DNA from: an uncultured Erythrobacter sp.
Lineage (GTDB): Bacteria > Pseudomonadota > Alphaproteobacteria > Sphingomonadales > Sphingomonadaceae
Length of the DNA: 64,000 nt
Direction of reading: 5' to 3'
Assembly (NCBI GenBank): GCA_947501005.1
Contig: CANMTU010000001.1
Location: 1,264,501 to 1,328,500, forward strand
The position numbers and the translations under genes were made by a program. Of the stretch, positions 38,923 to 50,205 are shown piece by piece; position 1 is the first letter of the stretch; every line of letters begins with the position of its first letter. The notes below the pieces were generated by a model. That model was not told the DNA's origin, ran no database searches, and saw nothing but the letters and a program-made list of their open reading frames with translations.

Positions 38923-41355
38923 ATGGACAAACGTTCTCATATTAGGGCCGTCGAGGGTGAACCGTTGGAAGCGGAGCGGTCGGACCAACCGGCAACCGCC
39001 CCTCACGCCAGCGAGGAGGAGAACGGGGAAACCGCGCATCAGCCCGCCGAAACGGCCGAGTGGGACGACATGCCGGAGGCGGCCGAAACGCGCCGCACGC
39101 CTGTCCTGCCGATCGTTCTCGCCTTGTTGATCGCTGTATGGAGCGCATTGTTCCTCGCCAGCCACTGGCGCGCAATGGTTGGCGGCGCCCCGCTGTCGCA
39201 ATGGGTCGACTGGACGGCGACATGGGCGGTGCCGGTCTTGCTCGTGCTGGCGATCTGGCTCGTCGTTCTTCGGAGTTCGGCGCGCGAGGCGATGCGGTTC
39301 GGCGATGTCGCGCGCACCCTCTCCGACGAATCGGCGCTGCTCGAAACCCGGCTTGCCACGATCAATCGCGAACTCAGCCTTGCGCGGGAATTTCTTACCA
39401 CTCAGTCGCGCGAGTTGAACTATTTCGGCCGCGCAGCCGCCGAGGGTCTGACGCGCCATGCCGAGGCGCTCGACGCCTTGCTCAAACAGAACGGGCAGCA
39501 ATTCGACGCGATCGAAGGTGTGAGCGCCACTGCCTTGGCGAATATGGAAAAATTGCGGGATCAATTGCCGGTGATCGCCAATTCCTCACGCGACGTGTCG
39601 AACCAGATCGGCAATGCCGGGCGGACCGCGCAGGATCAGCTCGACGAGATGATTTCCGGGTTCGAACGGCTGAACGAGTTCGGCACGGCGAGCGAACGCC
39701 AGGTCGTCTCCCTGCGCGAACGGGCCGACGAGGCGCTCGTCTCCCTCGGCGACCGGTCGGACAGGCTGGGCGATGTCGCCAGCGAACGCTTCGCGCGCCT
39801 GAAAGCCGATGTCGAAGATTTCCACACCCGCATGGGCGAGGCGGAGAGCGGGAATCTCACCAATTTGCGCGGCCGGTTCGAGGATCTTCAACGCGATCTC
39901 GACGCGCTGCACGCCGCCCTCGGCGAGAAGGAGACGCAGGCGCGCGAGCGGTGGACCGATCATGCCACCGCGCTCGAGGATCGCTACCGCGTCCTGGCCG
40001 ACGATCTCGTCGGGCGAGGCGAGGAACTGGCCGCGACGCAAGGCAATGCGATCGACGGATTGACTGCAAAGTTGGACGCGATTTACGAAGGGATCGAGGC
40101 ACGGCGCGCCCGGCACACGGCGCAGCTGGAAACCCTTGCGCGCGACAGCGAGGCGGTGGCGGAGCGTATCACCGGAGCCGGCGCCGCATTCGATACCGTC
40201 GCCGCGCAGGCGCGCGAGGCCGAAGGTTCGCTCAGCACGGCGGTCGAGCGGTTGAGCGGAACCCTGGCGGAAAGCCGCGAGGCGCTCGACGGGACGGACA
40301 TGGCGATCGCCGCCCTGACCGATTCCGGCGTGCGTCTGCTGGAATTGCTCGAAGCGAGCGCCAAGAAGGCCGGCAGTGAAATTCCCGAAGCGCTCGCAGC
40401 TTCGGAGGATCGCGCCACCCTGATCGCAGAGCGGGCGGGCGAAATCCGCACCCTGCTCGAGGACGCGCGAAATTCGGGCGCCAGCTTGACCGACAGCATG
40501 GACGCCGTCGACGCGCGGAGCCGCGATGCGCTGGCCCATGTCGAACGCCTGCATGCGCAGTTCGGCGAACAGGCCGACCACCAGGCGGGCACGATCGAAC
40601 ACCTGCGCGAACGCATTGCCGCTCTGGGCGAGGAAAACCGCGCGGTCGCTGCGGAGGCGCAGGACGAACTGCGCGAGGCGATCGCCACGCTCGAAACGGC
40701 CGCACGAACCGCCTTTGCCGCGATATCCGACGATCAGGACGACCAGTTGCGGGCCATTGCCAATCGCGTCGGGGAACACAGCGCCGCGGCGATCGAACAG
40801 GCCGTGGCGACCCATCTGGAAGAGGCCGTCGCCTCGCTCGACCGCGCCCGCGAGCGCGCCTCGGAAGCCGGGTACGACGCGGCCGAGCGGCTGCGCGACG
40901 AACTGACCACGGTCAACGAACTGGCCGAAAACCTCGAGACGCGGGTGGCCCGCGCCCGATCCGAGGCGCAGGACCGGACGGACAACGATTTCTCGCGCCG
41001 GGTGGCGCTGATCACCGAAAGCCTGAATTCGAACGCCATCGACGTGGCCAAGGCGCTATCGACCGATGTCGCGGACACGGCCTGGGCCAGCTATCTTCGA
41101 GGTGATCGCGGGATCTTCACCCGCCGTGCCGTTCGCCTGATCGAGAACAGCGAAGCGCGGGAGATCGCCGGCATCTACAACGACGATTCGGACTTCCGCG
41201 AACACGTCAATCGCTACATTCACGATTTCGAGGCGATGCTGCGGACCCTGCTTTCGACCCGCGACGGCAACGCCCTGAGCGTCACCATGCTGTCGAGCGA
41301 TATGGGCAAGCTCTACGTTATCCTGGCACAGGCGCTCGAACGCCTGCGGCAATAG
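38923..41355 (+). CDS. TipN-like inner-membrane coiled-coil polarity protein
   Basis: 810 residues. An acidic, disordered N-terminus (1-58) is followed by two membrane helices (about 62-82 and 99-118). Some 580 residues of Ala/Glu/Arg/Leu-rich coiled coil come next. The conserved globular end runs from NAIDVAKALSTDVADTAW through RAVRLIENSEAREI and NRYIHDFEAMLRTLL to MGKLYVILAQALERLRQ. This layout (two helices, long coil, conserved end) matches TipN of Caulobacter, the new-pole marker that guides flagellum placement and chromosome segregation. I recognise the C-terminal pattern from alphaproteobacterial TipN-like proteins but could not align it. It ends two bases from the convergent DUF1467 stop. 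Confidence 0.55.
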   Translation: MDKRSHIRAVEGEPLEAERSDQPATAPHASEEENGETAHQPAETAEWDDMPEAAETRRTPVLPIVLALLIAVWSALFLASHWRAMVGGAPLSQWVDWTATWAVPVLLVLAIWLVVLRSSAREAMRFGDVARTLSDESALLETRLATINRELSLAREFLTTQSRELNYFGRAAAEGLTRHAEALDALLKQNGQQFDAIEGVSATALANMEKLRDQLPVIANSSRDVSNQIGNAGRTAQDQLDEMISGFERLNEFGTASERQVVSLRERADEALVSLGDRSDRLGDVASERFARLKADVEDFHTRMGEAESGNLTNLRGRFEDLQRDLDALHAALGEKETQARERWTDHATALEDRYRVLADDLVGRGEELAATQGNAIDGLTAKLDAIYEGIEARRARHTAQLETLARDSEAVAERITGAGAAFDTVAAQAREAEGSLSTAVERLSGTLAESREALDGTDMAIAALTDSGVRLLELLEASAKKAGSEIPEALAASEDRATLIAERAGEIRTLLEDARNSGASLTDSMDAVDARSRDALAHVERLHAQFGEQADHQAGTIEHLRERIAALGEENRAVAAEAQDELREAIATLETAARTAFAAISDDQDDQLRAIANRVGEHSAAAIEQAVATHLEEAVASLDRARERASEAGYDAAERLRDELTTVNELAENLETRVARARSEAQDRTDNDFSRRVALITESLNSNAIDVAKALSTDVADTAWASYLRGDRGIFTRRAVRLIENSEAREIAGIYNDDSDFREHVNRYIHDFEAMLRTLLSTRDGNALSVTMLSSDMGKLYVILAQALERLRQ

Positions 41356-41357
41356 TC

Positions 41358-41639
41358 TCAGGCGCCCGGCCCCCACAGGATCAGGTCCTCCGCTTCGATC
41401 CAGCCATAGGCGTAGTTGAGGACGTAGAGGAAGGTCAGGACCGCAGCGAGCAGGCTGGCGCGCTTGGCGACCGTGCCGGGGCGGAAATCCGCCGGCGCAC
41501 TGTCGGCCTGGCCGGGCACTTTTTCGATCCCCGCCTCATCATGCGTCTGCACCCCGAACGGCAGCAGGACGAAAGCGCTGACCACCCAGAAAAGTGCGTA
41601 GATCGCAAGGATCGACGTCCATTGCATCGGCAACGCCAT
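41358..41639 (-). CDS. DUF1467 family membrane protein
   Basis: 93 residues from ATG 41639. Two membrane helices (MQWTSILAIYALFWVVSAFVL and SLLAAVLTFLYVLNYAYGW, read from positions 5 and 65) flank a hydrophilic loop with PFGVQTHDEAG and VPGQADSAP, the pattern of DUF1467. Function unknown. In many alphaproteobacteria it follows the RNase J gene, as here, and often precedes proS; here it is the last gene of the long nuo-led run and meets the TipN-like gene tail to tail. Confidence 0.85.
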   Translation of the reverse strand: MALPMQWTSILAIYALFWVVSAFVLLPFGVQTHDEAGIEKVPGQADSAPADFRPGTVAKRASLLAAVLTFLYVLNYAYGWIEAEDLILWGPGA

Positions 41640-41646
41640 GTGCGGC

Positions 41647-43296
41647 TCAGCCCTTGGCGAGCAGGACGCGGACCTGCGGTTTCTTTCCCGACCACCGCTG
41701 CGCCGCACGCCGCACCGCGAGCCGCGCCGCTTCCCGGATCGCCTGGCTCGATTTACGGTCGGCGCCCTTCAATCGGCCGAGTGCCTTGCCGATATCGGCG
41801 CGGGCCTCGGTCGCAAATTCCTCGTAATCCTCGTCGAGCGGGAGGCCGACCGCATCGATCTGCGGGTTCAGAGCCCGGTCGAGCGCGACGATGACGACCC
41901 CGTCGCGCATGAGCCGGCGGCGCATCGCCATCGTCTCGCCATCGGCGGGCACGATCAGATCGCCATCGAGCACGAGGCGGCCGGCGCGCACCTGCGCGAT
42001 CCTCTCCGGCTTGCCCGGGGCGAGGCGCACGATATCGCCGTTCTGCTGCACCACCGCATCGGGGATCCCATTCGCCTTTCCGAGCCGTGCCTGTTCCTGC
42101 AGGTGCCGCATCTCGCCATGCACCGGGACGAGGATTTCGGGCCTCAGCCAGCCATAGAGTTCCTCGAGTTCCGGACGGCCCGGGTGGCCGGAGACGTGGA
42201 TCATGCTCTGCCGGTCGGTCACCATGGTGATCCCGCGTTCGGCCAGCTTGTTCTGGATCGTGCCGATGGCGATCTCGTTGCCGGGGATCTGCCGGCTCGA
42301 AAACAGGACGACGTCGCCGCGCACCAGTTCGAGCGGATGGTTCTCGTCCGCGATCCGGCCGAGGGCGGCGCGCGGCTCGCCCTGACCGCCGGTGGCGAGG
42401 ATCAGCACTTCGCCGCGCGGCAGGCGCATCGCCTCGTTCCAGTCGACCGGCTTGGGGAAATCGGTGAGGTAGCCGTTATCCTCCGCCACCTCGATAATCC
42501 GGTCGAGCGAGCGCCCGGCGACGCACAGCGTGCGGCCCGTCTCGCGGGCGACTTCACCCAATGTGTGAAGACGCGCGACATTGCTGGCAAAGGTCGTCAC
42601 CAGTACGCGCTTGCCGGAATGCTTCTGAACTTCTTCGAGCAAGCCTGTGTAAACCGCGCCTTCCGATCCGCTCGCCGCCGGATTGAAGACATTGGTGCTG
42701 TCGCATACCAGCGCCAGCACGCCCTCATCCCCGATCTCGGCCAGTTCTTCTTCGGTCGTCGGTTCGCCGATGATCGGATCCTCGTCGAGCTTCCAGTCAC
42801 CGGTATGAAAGATACGCCCGTGCGGCGTTTCGATCAGCAGCGCATTGCCCTCCGCGATCGAGTGGGCGAGCGGGAGGTAGGTCACGCCGAAGGGGCCGAC
42901 CGTGAAGCTGCCGTGATCCTCTTCGATGGTGTGCAGTGCGACCTCACCGTCGAGCCCGGCTTCGGCCAGCTTGCGCTTGATCAGGTCCATCGTGAACGGA
43001 GTCGCGTAGATCGGCACGCCGAGATCGGCCGCGAAATACGGCACCGCGCCGATGTGATCCTCGTGCGCATGGGTGATGACGATGGCTTCCAGCTGGTCGA
43101 GCCGCTCCTCGATGAAGTCGAGATCGGCGAACACCAGATCGACGCCAGGATATTCCCCGCCGCTGAAGGTCATGCCGAGATCGACCATCAGCCATTTGCC
43201 GCGGCAGCCATAGAGATTGACGTTCATGCCGATCTCGCCCGACCCGCCGAGCGCGAGGAACAGCAATTCGTCTTCGGGAGCGTAGTTCTTTTTCAT
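41647..43296 (-). CDS. rnj: Ribonuclease J
   Basis: 549 residues, the usual size. Metallo-beta-lactamase motif [11 protein letters not shown] near residue 75, further metal ligands in [11 protein letters not shown] and VCDSTN, then the beta-CASP motifs ([32 protein letters not shown] and HVSGHPGR). RNase J has both 5'-3' exonuclease and endonuclease activity and matures rRNA and mRNA in the cytoplasm. Its start overlaps the coaX stop by ATGA, which puts an RNA-decay enzyme in the same transcript as complex I, biotin ligase and pantothenate kinase, a known alphaproteobacterial order. Confidence 0.95.
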   Translation of the reverse strand: MKKNYAPEDELLFLALGGSGEIGMNVNLYGCRGKWLMVDLGMTFSGGEYPGVDLVFADLDFIEERLDQLEAIVITHAHEDHIGAVPYFAADLGVPIYATPFTMDLIKRKLAEAGLDGEVALHTIEEDHGSFTVGPFGVTYLPLAHSIAEGNALLIETPHGRIFHTGDWKLDEDPIIGEPTTEEELAEIGDEGVLALVCDSTNVFNPAASGSEGAVYTGLLEEVQKHSGKRVLVTTFASNVARLHTLGEVARETGRTLCVAGRSLDRIIEVAEDNGYLTDFPKPVDWNEAMRLPRGEVLILATGGQGEPRAALGRIADENHPLELVRGDVVLFSSRQIPGNEIAIGTIQNKLAERGITMVTDRQSMIHVSGHPGRPELEELYGWLRPEILVPVHGEMRHLQEQARLGKANGIPDAVVQQNGDIVRLAPGKPERIAQVRAGRLVLDGDLIVPADGETMAMRRRLMRDGVVIVALDRALNPQIDAVGLPLDEDYEEFATEARADIGKALGRLKGADRKSSQAIREAARLAVRRAAQRWSGKKPQVRVLLAKG

Positions 43297-44102
43297 GTGG
43301 TGGCGTTTCCGGCGAGGATCGCCAGCCCTTCTATTGTGAGGTCGCTATCGACCGCGTCGAACATCGAGGTATGCTCGTCGAACAGGATAGCAAGCCCCCC
43401 GGTCGCCACGACCCGGGCAGGACGCCCTATTTCACGGCGCATCCGTTCGATCAGGCCCTCCACCATGGCGACATAGCCCCAGAAGACCCCGATCTGCATC
43501 TGGTCCTCGGTATTGCGGCCGATCACGCTGTCCGTGTCGGGCTTGCGGATGGCGATGCGCGGCAGTTTGGCGGTGTTGCCCACCAGCGCATCGAGCGAAA
43601 GGGTGATGCCCGGCGCGATGATGCCGCCCTTGTAGGCGCCGTTGTAATCCACTGCGTCGATCGTCGTCGCGGTGCCGAAATCGATGACGATCAAATCACC
43701 GTCGTACTTGCGGTGGGCAGCAATCGCATTGAGCGCACGGTCCGCGCCGAGCGAACGGGGTTCGTCCACGTCGATAGCAATGGGCCACGACGCCCCGCCC
43801 TCGCCCGCGATCATCGGTTCGACGTTGAAATATTTCTGGGCCAGCACGGTGAGGTTGTGGAGCGAGCGCGGCACGACCGAGCCGATCATGATGCGTTTTA
43901 CGTCTTCGCGGGCATAACCTTCGATGGCGAGCAATTGCAGCAGCCACACGGCATATTCGTCGCCCGTGCGGCGCGGATCGGTGGCGATACGCCAGCGCGC
44001 CTTGATCTCGGGCGCAGCGCCGTTCGCGGCACCACGCCCGGCGCCGTCCGCGAACAGGGCAAAGACGACGTTCGTGTTTCCGACATCGGCGACTAGCAGC
44101 AT
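43293..44102 (-). CDS. coaX: Pantothenate kinase, type III
   Basis: 269 residues, ASKHA fold. The P-loop-like start [16 protein letters not shown], the substrate segment [14 protein letters not shown], the second ATP motif [14 protein letters not shown] and GGIIAPGI are all hallmarks of CoaX. It phosphorylates pantothenate in the first step of coenzyme A synthesis, needs a monovalent cation and is not feedback-inhibited by CoA. The gene begins two bases after birA and overlaps the RNase J start by four bases. Confidence 0.95.
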   Translation of the reverse strand: MLLVADVGNTNVVFALFADGAGRGAANGAAPEIKARWRIATDPRRTGDEYAVWLLQLLAIEGYAREDVKRIMIGSVVPRSLHNLTVLAQKYFNVEPMIAGEGGASWPIAIDVDEPRSLGADRALNAIAAHRKYDGDLIVIDFGTATTIDAVDYNGAYKGGIIAPGITLSLDALVGNTAKLPRIAIRKPDTDSVIGRNTEDQMQIGVFWGYVAMVEGLIERMRREIGRPARVVATGGLAILFDEHTSMFDAVDSDLTIEGLAILAGNATT

Positions 44103-44104
44103 GG

Positions 44105-44827
44105 TCAGACGCTCTCCTCTCGCAGCACCACGTCGCCGGCATGGATGATCCGCTCATTCCCGCCGGCAAGCGTAAGACGCAAATTCCCCTCTCCCGTCAG
44201 TCCAGCGAAACAGCCGGACAACGGTTCCTCCCCCGGCGGAACGACGGTAAGCGGCGTACCCCCAGGATGGGCCGCCTCGCTCCAGCGCCGGACCAGCAGG
44301 TCGAGTCCGTATGTCCGCCACCGCTCGATCTCCTGCGCGAACCGTTCGGCAAGGGTTCGGGCGAACAGGTCGCGATCCGGCGCCGGGCCAAACGCAGTCA
44401 GCGCCACGGTTCTGCGACCCGGCAGTTGCGGCGCCTGCGCGAGATTAACCCCGATCCCGACGACAATCGTATCGCGGCTGCGCTCCAGCAGGATGCCGGC
44501 AAGCTTGGCCCCGTTCAGCAGCAGGTCGTTGGGCCATTTGACCATCGCCGAGGCCATCGACGGCAGGAACGGCGACAGGGCTTCGTAGACCGCCAGCCCC
44601 GTCACGAGCGAGAGGGTATGCGGCGGGGGGCTACCGACGCCTATCGCGACCGGCGTCGAGCCCATGAAATTCCCGCTGCCATCGCGCCAGACCCGCCCCT
44701 GTCGGCCGCGCCCGGCGACCTGCCGATCGGCAACGAGCCACTGGCCCTCGTGCACGGCTTCACCAGCGTCGATGCGCGACAGGAGGTCGGCATTGGTGGA
44801 GCCGGTTTCGGCGACCGTTTCGATCAA
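44105..44827 (-). CDS. birA: Biotin--protein ligase, catalytic domain only
   Basis: 240 residues. The biotinyl-AMP motif is [16 protein letters not shown], followed by [20 protein letters not shown] and [10 protein letters not shown]. There is no N-terminal winged helix, so this is a monofunctional ligase, not a repressor. It attaches biotin to carboxylase carrier domains. The start is TTG 44827, overlapping the nuoN stop (TTGA). No ATG or GTG precedes the conserved [10 protein letters not shown]; a longer open frame upstream is only the shadow of nuoN. Confidence 0.92.
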   Translation of the reverse strand: MIETVAETGSTNADLLSRIDAGEAVHEGQWLVADRQVAGRGRQGRVWRDGSGNFMGSTPVAIGVGSPPPHTLSLVTGLAVYEALSPFLPSMASAMVKWPNDLLLNGAKLAGILLERSRDTIVVGIGVNLAQAPQLPGRRTVALTAFGPAPDRDLFARTLAERFAQEIERWRTYGLDLLVRRWSEAAHPGGTPLTVVPPGEEPLSGCFAGLTGEGNLRLTLAGGNERIIHAGDVVLREESV

Positions 44828-46287
44828 GCGAACGCGAACAGCGAGAGGCCCGCGGCATCTGCCATGCGGCCGAACCACGGCGTGAGCAGATAGCCGAGCG
44901 GCGAATTGACGATCACGCAGATCGCCAGCACCGCCCAATGCCCTGCCGGCGCATGGAACCGGCGCGTGTCCACCGCATCGTCGAAGAACATCACCTTGAC
45001 GAACTTGATGTAGTAGAACGCCCCGATCACGCTGGCGGCGATACCGATGGCGGCAAGCGCGATCATGTCCGCCTCGACCGCCGCCTGGAAGATGACGAAC
45101 TTGGCGTAGAAGCCCAGCAGGGGCGGAATGCCGGCAAGGCTGAACATCAGGAACAGGAGCGACCAGGCCAGTGCCGGGCTGCGCGTGGCAAGGCCGGCAA
45201 TGTCCGCGAAGGTCGTCAGCTTGTCGCCTTCGGGATCGCGCAGGATCAGGAGCGCGGCGAAACTGCCCAGCGTCATGAACACGTAGATCGCAAGATAGGT
45301 CAGCACCGCACTGGCGCCTTCGAGAGTCGCCGCGGCCAGACCGATAAGGATGAAGCCGACATTGTTGATCGAGGAATAGGCCAGCAGGCGTTTGAGGCTC
45401 TGCTGCCCGATGGCGCCGAGCGCGCCGACCACGATCGAGGCGAGCGCGGCGAAGACCACGATCTGCTGCCACCCCCCGGTCTCCCCGCCGAACGGTTCGA
45501 AGGCGATCCGCACCAGCATCGCGACCGCGGCAACCTTGGGCGCACTGGCGAAGAAGGTAGTGACCGGCGTCGGCGCGCCTTCGTAGACGTCCGGCGTCCA
45601 CATATGGAACGGCACGGCCGAGATCTTGAACGCGAGACCCGCCAGCACGAACACCATTCCGAAGACCGCGCCGGTCGTGAACTGGGCGGCGAAGGCAAGG
45701 CGGATGCCGTCATAGCTAGTCGTGCCGGAAAAGCCGTACACGAGGCTGATGCCGTACAGGATGATCCCCGAGGCAAGCCCGCCGAGAACGAAGTATTTCA
45801 GACCCGCCTCGCTCGACCGTGTGTCCGACCGCGCGAAGCTGGCGAGCACGTAGGAGGCGAGGCTCGACATTTCGAGGCCGATATAGAGCGTCATGAGATT
45901 GGTGGCCGACACCATCATGCCCATGCCGACCGCGTTGAACAGGATCAGCACCGGGTACTCGCCCCGATATTCGCCGTGCCGCTCGAAATAATGCGGGGCG
46001 AGGATAAGGCAGCCGATCGTCGCGACGTAGATCAGGATCTTGGCCAGCGACGAGAACGCATCGACCGTGAACAGGTCGCCGAACGCACGCCCGGCAAGGC
46101 CGGTCATCGTCTCGTCCAGCAGGACGCCGGTGAAGATCAAGGCACCGAACAGGGCGGCGACGGCAGCGATGGTAATTGCCCGCGCGGCGCCGCGCCCGGT
46201 CCACGCGGTGACCAGCAGCAGCACTAGGCCGGTCAGCGACAGCCCGATTTCGGCGCCTGTCAAATAAAGGGAATTGGCGTACCCCAT
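44824..46287 (-). CDS. nuoN: NADH-quinone oxidoreductase subunit N
   Basis: 487 residues, an antiporter-like proton channel subunit of complex I with about 14 membrane helices. Key charged sites are visible: LYIGLEMSSLASYVL (helix 5 Glu), FKISAVPFHMWTPDVYEGAPTPV (helix 7 Lys), and LKRLLAYSSINNVGF with Lys. Start ATG 46287 shares one base with the nuoM stop (TGATG). Its stop overlaps birA. Last of the fourteen nuo genes. Confidence 0.97.
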   Translation of the reverse strand: MGYANSLYLTGAEIGLSLTGLVLLLVTAWTGRGAARAITIAAVAALFGALIFTGVLLDETMTGLAGRAFGDLFTVDAFSSLAKILIYVATIGCLILAPHYFERHGEYRGEYPVLILFNAVGMGMMVSATNLMTLYIGLEMSSLASYVLASFARSDTRSSEAGLKYFVLGGLASGIILYGISLVYGFSGTTSYDGIRLAFAAQFTTGAVFGMVFVLAGLAFKISAVPFHMWTPDVYEGAPTPVTTFFASAPKVAAVAMLVRIAFEPFGGETGGWQQIVVFAALASIVVGALGAIGQQSLKRLLAYSSINNVGFILIGLAAATLEGASAVLTYLAIYVFMTLGSFAALLILRDPEGDKLTTFADIAGLATRSPALAWSLLFLMFSLAGIPPLLGFYAKFVIFQAAVEADMIALAAIGIAASVIGAFYYIKFVKVMFFDDAVDTRRFHAPAGHWAVLAICVIVNSPLGYLLTPWFGRMADAAGLSLFAFA

Positions 46288-47834
46288 CAATGCGCCCCTT
46301 CCGGACCATGTTCTTCGGCGGCGACGTAATTCGCCGCATGCTCGCGCGGCGTACCGGCCGTGAGCGCGCTGTCATATTGCGGGGCCACCGGGGCAAGCCG
46401 CGCCTCCAGCATGGCGATGTCGCCGCGCATCGGCGCGAGGAAGCTCTCGGGATAGATCCCCATCCACAGTACCGCCGCCGCGAGCGGACCGAGCATGGCC
46501 CATTCGCGCAGATTGAGATCGGGCATCCGCGCGGCATCCGCGTTCCGCTGCTCCCCGAATGCCACCCGGCGATAAAGGAAAAGCATGTAAGCGGCGCCCA
46601 GGATGATGCCGGTCGTGCAGACGAGGGTCACGAAGGTCGACACCTCGTAGATGCCGGCCAGCGCGAGGAACTCACCGACGAAATTGCTCGTCCCCGGCAG
46701 ACCGATGCTGGCCATCGTGAACAGCAGGAACAGCAGCGCATAACGCGGCATGTTGATGCTGAGGCCGCCATAGCGCGCGATCTCGCGCGTATGCAGCCGG
46801 TCGTAGATCACGCCGACGCACAGGAACAGCGCGCCCGAGACGAGCCCGTGCCCCAGCATCACCATCATCGCCCCTTCAAGCCCCTGCGCATTGAACGCGA
46901 ACAAGCCGACCGTCACGATCGCCATATGGGCGACCGAGGAATAGGCAATGAGCTTCTTCATGTCGGCCTGCACCAGCGCGACGAGCGAGGTGTAGATCAC
47001 CGCGATCATCGACAGCGCGAACACGAGCCACGCCAGCTCGGCGCTCGCATCGGGGAACATCGGCAGGCTGAAGCGGATGAAGCCATAGCCGCCGAGCTTG
47101 AGCAGCACGCCCGCCAGGATCACCGACCCCGCGGTCGGCGCCTGCACGTGGGCGTCCGGCAGCCAGGTATGGACCGGCCACATCGGCATCTTCACCGCGA
47201 AGCTGGCGAAGAAGGCAAGCCACAGCCAGATCTGCGCGCCGGCCGGGAAATCGTATTGCATCAGCGTGGGAATATCGGTCGTGCCGGCAGCATTCGCCAT
47301 CCACAGCATCGCGATCAGCATCAGCACCGAGCCGAGCAGCGTGTAAAGAAAGAACTTGTAGCTTGCGTAAATGCGGTTGTCCCCGCCCCAGACTCCGATG
47401 ATGAGATACATCGGAATGAGGCCGGCCTCGAAGAAGATGTAGAACAGGAACAGGTCCTGCGCGGCGAACACGCCGATCATCAGCACTTCCATCAACAGGA
47501 AGGCTGCCATGTATTCGCCGACGCGCCGCGTTATGCTGTCCCAACTCGCGAGGATGCAGATCGGCATCAGGAAGACGCTGAGCATGATCAGCAACAGCGC
47601 GATCCCGTCGATGCCGAGCGCGTACTGGAAGCCCGCGAACAGCGCCGCACGCTCGGTGAATTGCCACTGGGCGCCGCCGATATCGAAATTAAGCCACAGC
47701 ATTATGCCGAGCGCGAGATCGATAAGGGTGGCCGCGAGCGCCACCATGCGCGCGGTCGAACCGGGGAGAAAAAGGCAGGCGATGGCCGCGACCAGCGGGA
47801 CCGCGAGCATGATCGAGAGAATGGGCAACTCCAT
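46287..47834 (-). CDS. nuoM: NADH-quinone oxidoreductase subunit M
   Basis: 515 residues, an antiporter-like subunit. [20 protein letters not shown] carries the helix-5 Glu, [24 protein letters not shown] the helix-7 Lys, and [15 protein letters not shown] the second Lys. ATG 47834 overlaps the nuoL stop by three bases. The C-terminus has an extra hydrophilic tail (about 40 residues after [15 protein letters not shown]). Confidence 0.97.
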   Translation of the reverse strand: MELPILSIMLAVPLVAAIACLFLPGSTARMVALAATLIDLALGIMLWLNFDIGGAQWQFTERAALFAGFQYALGIDGIALLLIMLSVFLMPICILASWDSITRRVGEYMAAFLLMEVLMIGVFAAQDLFLFYIFFEAGLIPMYLIIGVWGGDNRIYASYKFFLYTLLGSVLMLIAMLWMANAAGTTDIPTLMQYDFPAGAQIWLWLAFFASFAVKMPMWPVHTWLPDAHVQAPTAGSVILAGVLLKLGGYGFIRFSLPMFPDASAELAWLVFALSMIAVIYTSLVALVQADMKKLIAYSSVAHMAIVTVGLFAFNAQGLEGAMMVMLGHGLVSGALFLCVGVIYDRLHTREIARYGGLSINMPRYALLFLLFTMASIGLPGTSNFVGEFLALAGIYEVSTFVTLVCTTGIILGAAYMLFLYRRVAFGEQRNADAARMPDLNLREWAMLGPLAAAVLWMGIYPESFLAPMRGDIAMLEARLAPVAPQYDSALTAGTPREHAANYVAAEEHGPEGAH

Positions 47835-49888
47835 CAGAACAGCACCCAGGTGATTGCCGCGACCAGCCCGAGCAGCATGACGAGCGCGTAGCTATAGAGG
47901 TAGCCCGTCTGGAACCTGTGCGCTCCGACCGATCCCTTTTCCACCACCCAGGCGATGCCGTTCGGGCCGAACCGGTCGATCGTGCCGACGTCGCCGAATT
48001 TCCAGAAGATGCGGCCGAGCCAGAAAGCGGGCACGATGAACAGATAGTGGTAGAGCTCGTCGAAATACCACTTGTTGTAGAAGAAGCGATAGACCGGGCC
48101 GAGCTGTTCGGCGCCCTTTCCGGGCAGAGTCGTATCCTTGATATAGGCCAGCCAAGCGACGAACAGGCCGAACAGCATGACGATCGCAGCGGCGTACTTC
48201 ACCAGATACGGCGTTGCATGCATCGCGTGGATCAGCGGCTCGTTGTAGAAGATCGAGCCGTTCCAGAACGCCGCGCTGTCGAGGAAGGCCGGCGCGAACA
48301 CTTGCCCTGCCGCGATCGCACCGAGCGAGAGCACGCCCAGCGGCACCAGCATCGTGATCGGGCTTTCATGCGGGTGGTAGCCGCCCGTTCCCGCCTCGTA
48401 ATTGGGCGAGGGAACACTGTGCGCCACGTCGTGGCCGGAGTCTTCCTGGATCGCCGGGTTGTGATGTTCGGGTTCTTCATGGCCGACATGGACGGCGTGG
48501 CGGATATGCTCGCTATCGGCCCAGCGCGGACGGCCCCAGAATGTGAGGAACATCAGGCGCCAGCTGTAGAAGCTCGTCAGCAGGGCGGCGAACACGCCCA
48601 TCCAGAAGGCGAACATGCCCAGTTCGGTCCCGCGCGCGAAGGCGACTTCGATGATCGCGTCCTTGGACCAGAAGCCGGCGAAGCCGACGCCGAGATGGTA
48701 CACGCCCACCCCGGTGATCGCCAGCGTTCCGGCGAGCATACCGAAGAAGGTGAACGGAATCTCTTTCCGCAGCGCGCCGTAATAGCGCATGTCCTGCTCG
48801 TGATGCATGGCGTGGATCACGCTGCCCGCGCCGAGGAACAGAAGCGCCTTGAAGAAGGCATGCGTGAACAGGTGGAACATCGCCGCGCCATAGGCGCCGA
48901 CGCCGGCAGCGAAGAACATGTAGCCGAGCTGCGAACAGGTGGAATAGGCGATGACGCGCTTGATATCCCACTGCGTCGTGCCGACCGTGGCGGCGAAAAT
49001 GCAGGTCGCCGCCCCGATGAAGGTGACGAGGCCGAGGGCGACCGGCGCCGTTTCGAACATCGGGCTAAGGCGGCAGACCATGAACACGCCCGCGGTTACC
49101 ATGGTGGCCGCGTGAATCAGCGCAGAGACCGGGGTCGGCCCTTCCATCGCGTCGGGCAGCCAGGTGTGGAGGCCGAGCTGCGCGGATTTGCCCATCGCGC
49201 CGATGAACAGGAGAATGCACAGCACGTCCATCGTCTGCACGCGCAGGCCGAGGAAGCCGATGCTCGCCCCGCTCATCGCCGGTGCGGCTGCCAGGATCTC
49301 GGGGATCGACACCGTCCCGAACACCCAGAACGTGCCGAAGATGCCGAGCATGAAACCGAGATCGCCGACGCGGTTGACCACGAATGCCTTGATCGCCGCC
49401 GCACTCGCGCTGGGTTTGCGGAACCAGAAGCCGATGAGGAGGTAGGAGGCCAGCCCGACGCCTTCCCAACCGAAGAACATCTGCACCAGATTGTCGGCCG
49501 TCACCAGCATGAGCATGGCGAAGGTGAACAGCGAGAGATAGGCGAAGAAGCGCGGCTGGTCCGGATCCTCGTCCATATAGTCCCAGCTGTAGAGGTGGAC
49601 GAGCGCGGAAACGGTCGTGACGACCACCAGCATCACCGCCGTCAGCGTATCGACCCGCAGCGCCCAGTCGAACGCGAGGTCGCCCGAACGCACCCACATC
49701 AGCACCGGCTCGACCGTGGCGGGCACGCCGCCGCCGAGATAGGCGAGGAAGATCGGCCAACTCAGCGCGCAGGAAACGAACAGCGCGCCGGTGGTCACGG
49801 CTTTGGCGAACACGGCCGGCGCGGACTTGTTGGCGAAGCCTGCGATGATGGCCGCCAGCAGGGGCAGAAAGACGATGGTCTTGATCAC
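47834..49888 (-). CDS. nuoL: NADH-quinone oxidoreductase subunit L
   Basis: 684 residues, the most distal proton-pumping subunit, ending in the long lateral helix that braces the membrane arm. [37 protein letters not shown] and [18 protein letters not shown] mark the channel. A hydrophilic loop near residues 455-510 holds ten histidines in about 50 residues. The start is GTG 49888; no ATG precedes the first helix ([12 protein letters not shown]). It is 11 bases after nuoK and overlaps nuoM. Confidence 0.97.
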   Translation of the reverse strand: MIKTIVFLPLLAAIIAGFANKSAPAVFAKAVTTGALFVSCALSWPIFLAYLGGGVPATVEPVLMWVRSGDLAFDWALRVDTLTAVMLVVVTTVSALVHLYSWDYMDEDPDQPRFFAYLSLFTFAMLMLVTADNLVQMFFGWEGVGLASYLLIGFWFRKPSASAAAIKAFVVNRVGDLGFMLGIFGTFWVFGTVSIPEILAAAPAMSGASIGFLGLRVQTMDVLCILLFIGAMGKSAQLGLHTWLPDAMEGPTPVSALIHAATMVTAGVFMVCRLSPMFETAPVALGLVTFIGAATCIFAATVGTTQWDIKRVIAYSTCSQLGYMFFAAGVGAYGAAMFHLFTHAFFKALLFLGAGSVIHAMHHEQDMRYYGALRKEIPFTFFGMLAGTLAITGVGVYHLGVGFAGFWSKDAIIEVAFARGTELGMFAFWMGVFAALLTSFYSWRLMFLTFWGRPRWADSEHIRHAVHVGHEEPEHHNPAIQEDSGHDVAHSVPSPNYEAGTGGYHPHESPITMLVPLGVLSLGAIAAGQVFAPAFLDSAAFWNGSIFYNEPLIHAMHATPYLVKYAAAIVMLFGLFVAWLAYIKDTTLPGKGAEQLGPVYRFFYNKWYFDELYHYLFIVPAFWLGRIFWKFGDVGTIDRFGPNGIAWVVEKGSVGAHRFQTGYLYSYALVMLLGLVAAITWVLF

Positions 49889-49899
49889 GGCGCTGCGCC

Positions 49900-50205
49900 C
49901 TACCCTTTAAGCCTGTCGACACTGTCGACCGCGATGGTGCCGCGACCGCGGAAGTAGATGACGAGGATCGCGAGCCCGATCGCCGCCTCGCCCGCCGCCA
50001 CGGTGAGCACGAACATTGCGAAGATCTGCCCCACCAGATCGTTGAGGAAGGCGCTGAACGCCACGAGATTGAGATTGACCGCCAGCAGGATCAGCTCGAT
50101 CGCCATCAGGATGACGATGATGTTCTTGCGGTTAAGGAAGATGCCCAGCACGCCGAGCACGAACAGGATCGCGCTGACGACGACGTAATGCTCGATCCCG
50201 ATCAC
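49900..50205 (-). CDS. nuoK: NADH-quinone oxidoreductase subunit K
   Basis: 101 residues, three membrane helices. The conserved membrane Glu residues appear in [20 protein letters not shown] and [15 protein letters not shown]. The start is GTG 50205, overlapping the nuoJ stop (GTGA); this gives [15 protein letters not shown], the normal N-terminus. A longer frame upstream is antisense or shadow of nuoJ. Confidence 0.96.
   Translation of the reverse strand: MIGIEHYVVVSAILFVLGVLGIFLNRKNIIVILMAIELILLAVNLNLVAFSAFLNDLVGQIFAMFVLTVAAGEAAIGLAILVIYFRGRGTIAVDSVDRLKG

Noticed and set aside
47918-49957. 679-residue plus-strand open frame opposite nuoL
   Set aside because: Charged, repetitive composition caused by reading the complement of membrane helices; shadow of nuoL and nuoK.
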